Shown here piece after piece: positions 34,536 through 39,737 of a stretch of 39,737 nucleotides of DNA; the stretch's first letter is position 1; the number at the start of each line of letters is the position of its first letter. The notes under the pieces are model-generated. The model saw only the letters and a list, made by a program, of their open reading frames with translations. It was not told the origin of the DNA and did not search any database. The stretch lies in the NCBI GenBank assembly GCA_000969725.1, contig JXSR01S010335.1. The stretch is one strand, 5' to 3'. The position numbers and the translations under genes are program-made. The DNA comes from Ophiothrix spiculata. Lineage: Eukaryota > Echinodermata > Ophiuroidea > Amphilepidida > Ophiotrichidae.

Positions 34536-35340
34536 TGTATCCCTACATTGATATATTATGTTCAAAAATTGGTTAAAAACTAATTAATGGGGATTTTCTC
34601 AAAAAATGAAAACTTTTAGTTTAAACTCGAATAGACTGGAGTATGTGCCATCCGGTAGGGTGACAAATTTGTATTCCAATTTCACTGCAAAAATTATGAG
34701 CATAAAACCCTCGGCATCGACTATTCCACGGAAAATAATTTTTTTTTACTTCAAGCAACAACAACAACAAAAATCAGCCTTTTTATTTGACCATATTACA
34801 AGCAGGTTTTTCACTCATACGTTTGTTACTTGGTACGTGAGAAGATTTCCCAAAAAGAAATTGCAAAGGTTTTTCTATCCGTGCATGAATGAGCAGAAGT
34901 TTTAACTAAAAAAATGTCACAAACGTTACCAAAATGTTGCACCAAAATATCACTAACGTTACCAAACAAAACAATGCATTAAAAGCAATGCATTAAAAGA
35001 AATCCTTACGATATAATTTCCTACAACTTCATGAAATTATTTGCAAATATGTCACCCATCATCTGTGGAAAGCGCAATACAAAATTCGCTAATATGTCAG
35101 AGAAGTTTTACTTTTATATCATTTAAAGCAAAAACCATATCCGTGCGATGTAACAAACGTTACCGAATGTTACACGGACTTTATTCAGGATTTTGGCGAT
35201 TAATTTTATTTTAAAACAGCTACATAAAATTGGTCCCAGCAAACTCGTTAATAGAAATGTCTATGCTAAGAGCTGACACCTTTTAAAAGTGAAATTTCTC
35301 ACTTTTGTGGTCACAAACGTTACCTCGGAACGCCCCTCAA
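34536..35340. other. Unique 0.8 kb insert with four AACGTTACC motifs
   Basis: The block interrupts the array between two copies of the same 160-bp segment (34,376-34,535 and 35,341-35,500). The motif CAC(A/T)AACGTTACC or AACAAACGTTACC occurs at 34,918, 34,951, 35,152 and 35,312, always in the same orientation. A 99-codon ATG frame (34,606-34,905) has a QQQQQ run but no recognisable domain, and I do not call it a gene. The first 30 bases resemble 38,450 onward. Confidence 0.5.
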
Positions 35341-35514
35341 GTGCAGGGAAATATATTTGATTACATTGCCAGAAAATAGATAAATATAAATGGTTAAGTT
35401 GAGAAAGATGATGACTCGTGGCGATGAGGCTTAGATAAGATACATTACCTCATTTATACCATCATTATTGAGACGGTTGTGTTTTCAAATTAAAAAGCTT
35501 GAAATAAAAAGTAC

Positions 35515-35723
35515 ATATGGTCTCAATGCGTTTATAGAGTAATAGTGGACTCTGGATTGCGTGTAATTGTTGTGGTGCCACATTGGTGCTGGTTTCATTA
35601 CAGAGTACTACGTGAAAGGAAGTCAGAACATCCGCTGGAGTTGGTAGACATCATCAGGACATAATGTACACCAATAATGACAGAGGTGAAGAAATGTAGG
35701 CCAGTTCAGTCAGGAAAACGGAC
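35515..35723 (+). pseudogene. F5/8 type C domain relic, copy 5
   Basis: Same relic with GGACTCTGG at the position of the extra base. The frame is broken as in the others. Confidence 0.55.
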
Positions 35724-35841
35724 AGATCGCAAGAATGTTGTTGTGCTTATATAAAATTAATGGTTCAAACACGCAATACACGCAAGCAACGTGACTGCCA
35801 ACGTTTAGTTCATAAAATGTCTTGATATATCATCATATATG

Positions 35842-36234
35842 CCTGGGAGGGGCACTCAACTTTGGTTTTGGTAAGGTGTGCGGCCCCAATATCCGAAACC
35901 CTAGTCTAGGAACGGAAGATTGGCTCTGAAAAGGAATCTAGAGAACTGAAGTGACCCAAGTGACCCTTGAGAACTAATTTTTTGGGCTAAATTTGGGCTC
36001 TAAAAGCAAAAATTTCCCAAATTTTTCTTGAAATGGGTACTTGGGAACTAAATTCCAAAAAAATTAGGCTAGGGAACTGGAAGGTTTTTAAAATAGGGCT
36101 TGTGAACTATAAGGATTGTGCTTGAAATGGGGGTCTATAGGGAGTGGCAGACAGGGCGTTGAAAGGGGGTCTTGGCGGCCGCACAAAAGGCCGCACATAC
36201 CCGTATCACCTTTCTAGGTCAGTGCCCCCCGGGG
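35842..36234. mobile_element. 393-bp MITE with 7-bp target duplication
   Basis: ATATATG flanks both sides exactly (35,835-35,841 and 36,235-36,241), and the other units have a single ACATATGG at this point. The ends CCTGGGAGGGGCACT and AGTGCCCCCCGGGG are inverted repeats with a small length difference. The interior has degenerate GGGAACT and TTTGGGCT repeats and no coding capacity. Confidence 0.82.
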
Positions 36235-37574
36235 ATATATGGCAACAAAGATCCAGGTTTAGCCGTGCACTCTTTAGTCATATTATGTTCCATCATTCAA
36301 ATAATAAGAAAATATATTTTTTCAAAAATTACACAAATTTTAAACTGAAACAAAGCAACAAAAACATGAAGATACAAATGACAAGAGTCTCTTGATCGGA
36401 GCTCGGTCCACAATCCCCAAAATGACACTCAGTTATAATTTTAAAGCACATGGAGTAGAATATATATACAAGTTGTCACCTTTAGAAAAATACCATTTGG
36501 TGTTAATTACAAAATCAATTTAAAAACGCCATTTTGATGATTATTTCAGAAATGAAGTTGATAGTTTTTATTTAATCTTTGATGAGATGAAATTTCCTTT
36601 CTATATTTTGATAAGTTTTAAAGTTATGACGACTGTGAATCTCCTGTGTCTTTCTTGTCATGCTTATGTGCCGTTTCACAATTCGTCATGTTCGTGTCTT
36701 GGCATTCGTTGGATTACAATTATCAGGGCTCAAGAAAGTGACGGAAAATAAAATATTACTGATGGCAATCACACAAGAGTTGCAGTTTCAAGTTCCTCGC
36801 CTTAACGTGTTGGCTAAAATAACACAAGTAGCTAAGCTACATTGAGGATTCGATTTTAATATATAACATTTGCTGTAATATAAAACCCATATAAGGTACG
36901 TATATTGTTCGTGTTTTCTTAATAAATTACCTATGAATTCAAGGGACTTATTAAAAGTTTTCTTTGAAACAATAAGCATTACATAAGAGAGAACAGAATG
37001 ATAGCTTTGATCAGATTTAAGTTGAGGTTTGTAAACTTTAGAACCAAAGACATAAAGATATTCGAAATTGTAAACAGCAGATATGACAGCTGTAATAAAT
37101 ATTGCCTGTTGAACTAGATGGATGTGAAAATGCTATACATTTTGACTGCTTCCAGGCCATTTTATGACAATTAAATACACGCAAGTTTAGCTGTACAAAA
37201 TAAATTTTGGACATAGCAATCATTCCAAACACGTCGAATAGAGTCAATATCATATATAAATGATCCTCAATGGATTCAGGATTAGTTAACATGATAAGAG
37301 AACAAAAAGAGAACACGGAAAAAGGATCAAAATGTCATTATTATTGTCCATTTAGATAAAAGTCGCGAGAATCATAGATATTATGCTTTGCTTACGTTTG
37401 CTGGTGTTTTCCAAGAAAATATGCGATAAATGAAACTTTTCAATCCATTTTAGTGTTATATTCACCGCTGAGTTATATTCATGTTGAATTCACTTGGTGT
37501 TGAACCCATAAGCCATATGACCATCATATATATTGAAAACCGTTCTGGTTATAATGATAAAATACCTTGACCCG

Positions 37575-37838
37575 TTGGGGGCGTCGCACCCCCCAAATTT
37601 GACAATTTACAAAAAAGGTCCACACAAATTCCATTAAATGACCACTAAAAGAACACCTAATGCACCAAAACAAGTAAATGTAGGTCGTTTTTTTAATAAA
37701 ATACCACACAAAATGCTTGGAAAACTGCCAAAAAAAACTAAAATTAGTTTAGGGTCGACCAAAACGAAAATGTTTCCTCCAAAAGGTCCATTTTGGAAAA
37801 TCCGCACCCCCCTTAAAAAAATCCGGGCTACGGGCCTG
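37575..37838. mobile_element. About 265-bp insertion, type unknown
   Basis: Unit 5 alone is interrupted between CCTTGACCC and GACCTAGATATC; units 2 and 3 read CCTTGACC(C)AGATATC. The left end forms a hairpin (TTGGGGG / CCCCCCAA) and the right end reads GGCTACGGGCCTGG. GACC at both sides may be the target duplication. An open frame inside is short and unrecognised. Confidence 0.65.
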
Positions 37839-38310
37839 GACCTAGATATCGAAAGTTAGTAAGCAAAATTTGCTAATAACCAGCAAAACAATATAAAAGA
37901 AAAAAATGAAAAATTGAATGCTATATAGTTTTGAAAACCCAGCACGCAATCCCAGCAAAACAATATAAAACAAATATAGTGAAAAATTGACCACTTGTTT
38001 TTAAAACCCAGCACGAAAAGCCAGCAGAACAATTTCATTTTAGTTTGATGCTTGGTTTTAAACCCAGCAATTTTTCTTACCCCTATATCGTGCATTTAAT
38101 AGACGTTTCTTCCACAAATTGCTATAACAAGAAGAGCTGCAAGTATGAAAATATTTAGAGCAAAAGAAATCGGCGGATATTCTATTTTATTGTTTCATGC
38201 AATTTAGCTTTTATTATAAATCTGGCCTGGAACTTGAAGTTTTCAATAGAGAGGGCGCTATGTACAAAATACACACAGACACAACATAGCAAAGATGAGA
38301 GAGGATCAGG

Positions 38311-39050
38311 ATCAATGAAAATTTGATTTATGGTCAAAAATACTACAAAATGCAAAATATGAACAGAGGTAGGTCCAAGTCCAAAAAGAACACCTCTAAC
38401 TCACTGAAGTCGACATCTTAGCTTGGTATGGTTTAATCGTCCTGCATGTATCCCGACATTGATTATGTTAAAAGAATGATTAAGGAGCTAAGTCCGATTG
38501 CTTCAACTTTTAAAAGTGTTTGAGATTTAAGTGCCTAAATATTTTTCATATTTTTCTCATAATCCATGTGAAATTTGATGACCGAAACATGTTTCGTTTC
38601 GAAATAAATGTATTGATGAAAATATGATAATTATGGTAACAATAATTAGATCTAAACACTTTAGGTAGCTCTGAAATACAAAACTGGTCATAAAATCAAA
38701 ACGGTTTGACTGATTCAACCGAAATTTGAAACTGAAACCTCATTAGTGGTGTTATCTTTCATATGAAAATGATGTCAGTGAGTGGGCTTGCATATCATCA
38801 TGGCCGATGATGGCTTTGAATTTTACGAATGGCTCTTGATGATAGCTCTGTCATACAGACTGAGAGTTGCCAACTCTTGGAAGTTAGAAAAAGTGGAACT
38901 TCAATCAAAATTGTTTTTCTGGTGAAAGATGACTAAAAATACATATCTGAAAAGAGATAACATCAAGTCAGAAGTGAACATCACATGGTCAAACACAAAG
39001 TTTTAAATTTTAAATATTGCCTTGCAAAACGGCATTGATAAAGAAGTAAG
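38311..39050. other. Unassigned DNA after the tandem array
   Basis: No gene, RNA or clear repeat is supported. Composition is mixed, and a few open stretches (for example around 38,770-38,900) show no domain. Confidence 0.4.
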
Positions 39051-39436
39051 TAACTATATAGATTTATCTAATACATGCTCCGGGAGCATGTTTAAATGTT
39101 GTCTTGTAAAATTGCATTGATAAAGAAGCAAATAACTAGATGTCTCTAATACATGCTCCGGGAGCATGTTTAGAAGATATCTTGCAAAATGGCATTGATT
39201 AAAGAAGCAAGTAACTAGATATATAAAGAAGCAAGTAACTAGATATATCCAAAACATGCTCCGGGAGCATGTTTAAATGTTGTCTTGCAAAATTGCATTG
39301 ATAAAGAAGCAAGTACCTAGATATATATACATCTAGTCACTTGCTTCTTTATCAATGCCATTTTGCAAAGCAATATTTAAACATGCTCCTGGAGCATGTA
39401 TTAGATACTGCTCCCGGAGCAGCTGCTCCAGGAGCA
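39051..39436. repeat. Tandem array bearing TGCTCC-N-GGAGCA dyads
   Basis: Three direct units of about 80-100 bp contain CATGCTCCGGGAGCATG at 39,074, 39,152 and 39,255, together with GCATTGATAAAGAAGCAAGT. After a centre near 39,325 an inverted unit follows, with the dyad at 39,382. Two more dyads lack the outer CA/TG: 39,409-39,421 and 39,424-39,436. The 6-bp arms are identical in all six. The central base is G, G, G, T, C and A. The minus-strand open frame here follows the repeat. Confidence 0.88.
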
Positions 39437-39737
39437 TAATTTTGGGCCCAATCTCACGAAAGCGAGCAGAGTGGGGTTTTTTCAGACTGTGGTTAGGGCC
39501 ATTCATAATAATTTATTCATAGTCACCAGGCAATCATGTGTTTAGAATTTTGAGATTTTGAGAGAAAATGTGTACTTTGTACCCCAAGAGACATTGAAAA
39601 ATCAAGTGCTATGGAATAACAGTAGTATCAAGAGCAATAACAAACTTATTGTCCGCGCGGCAAGCGCGGACTATTAGATGTTACATTTCGGCATTCACAT
39701 GTAGTTTTTCAGGCATGAGGACGAGGATGATATATTC
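39437..39737. other. Unassigned DNA with a strong GC hairpin
   Basis: At 39,651-39,671 GTCCGCGC and GCGCGGAC pair perfectly around a five-base loop (GGCAA). No gene is seen, and the window ends here. Confidence 0.5.

Larger units (their letters stand above)
35341..38310 (+). repeat. Tandem array, unit 5
   Basis: It runs from the ATATATTTGATTACATTGCC block through the F5/8C relic, TGACGACTGTGAATCTCC (36,627), the spacer also found in unit 1 (36,880-37,520), and AGAGGGCGCTATGTAC (38,252). Two insertions (35,842 and 37,575) interrupt it. Similarity to the other units fades near 38,310-38,370. Confidence 0.82.

Noticed and set aside
39051-39436. CRISPR-like array
   Set aside because: Units are contiguous tandem repeats without unique spacers, in a eukaryotic context.

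Overview
The window looks like non-coding-rich, AT-rich nuclear DNA from a marine invertebrate. There are no operons or ribosome binding sites. Instead there are microsatellites, a minisatellite, LINE 3' ends, many short inverted-repeat (MITE-like) elements and a diverged tandem segmental array. The repeated AGGCCTA motif (near 3,679, 6,222, 10,362, 25,426 and 31,325) and the relics of F5/8 type C (discoidin) domains fit an echinoderm or other ambulacrarian. That is an inference, not a species call.

Layout. (1) 1-5,870: sparse DNA with a trinucleotide microsatellite, a LINE 3'-end relic and three hairpin or TIR elements. (2) 5,872-9,785: a probable last-intron gene fragment. A GC-richer open exon ends in a strong splice donor, followed by a 3.4 kb intron packed with palindromic elements, then a terminal exon that joins in frame and ends at a stop. 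Its product is not recognised. (3) 9,893-16,137: a palindromic MITE, then a giant inverted repeat with arms of about 2.5 and 1.8 kb. A roughly 0.9 kb G/C-rich minisatellite sits at the apex, abutting the right arm. (4) 17,257-17,676: the one clear intact gene, a single-exon fatty acid-binding protein of the intracellular lipid-binding family. (5) 19,965-38,310: about 18 kb of tandemly duplicated 3-5 kb units in five diverged, rearranged copies. Five units carry a broken F5/8 type C domain exon, and the units have been hit independently by mobile elements, so comparing them exposes insertion sites and one empty site. (6) 39,050-39,440: a short tandem array carrying six near-identical dyads, TGCTCC-N-GGAGCA.

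Only the FABP gene can be assigned a function. The rest is mostly repeats, relics and a tentative gene. I did not find a convincing new multi-gene system. The most unusual structures are the minisatellite-tipped palindrome, the TGCTCC-N-GGAGCA array, and the mosaic tandem array with its filled and empty insertion sites. Boundaries of repeat blocks were read by eye and may be off by tens of bases.
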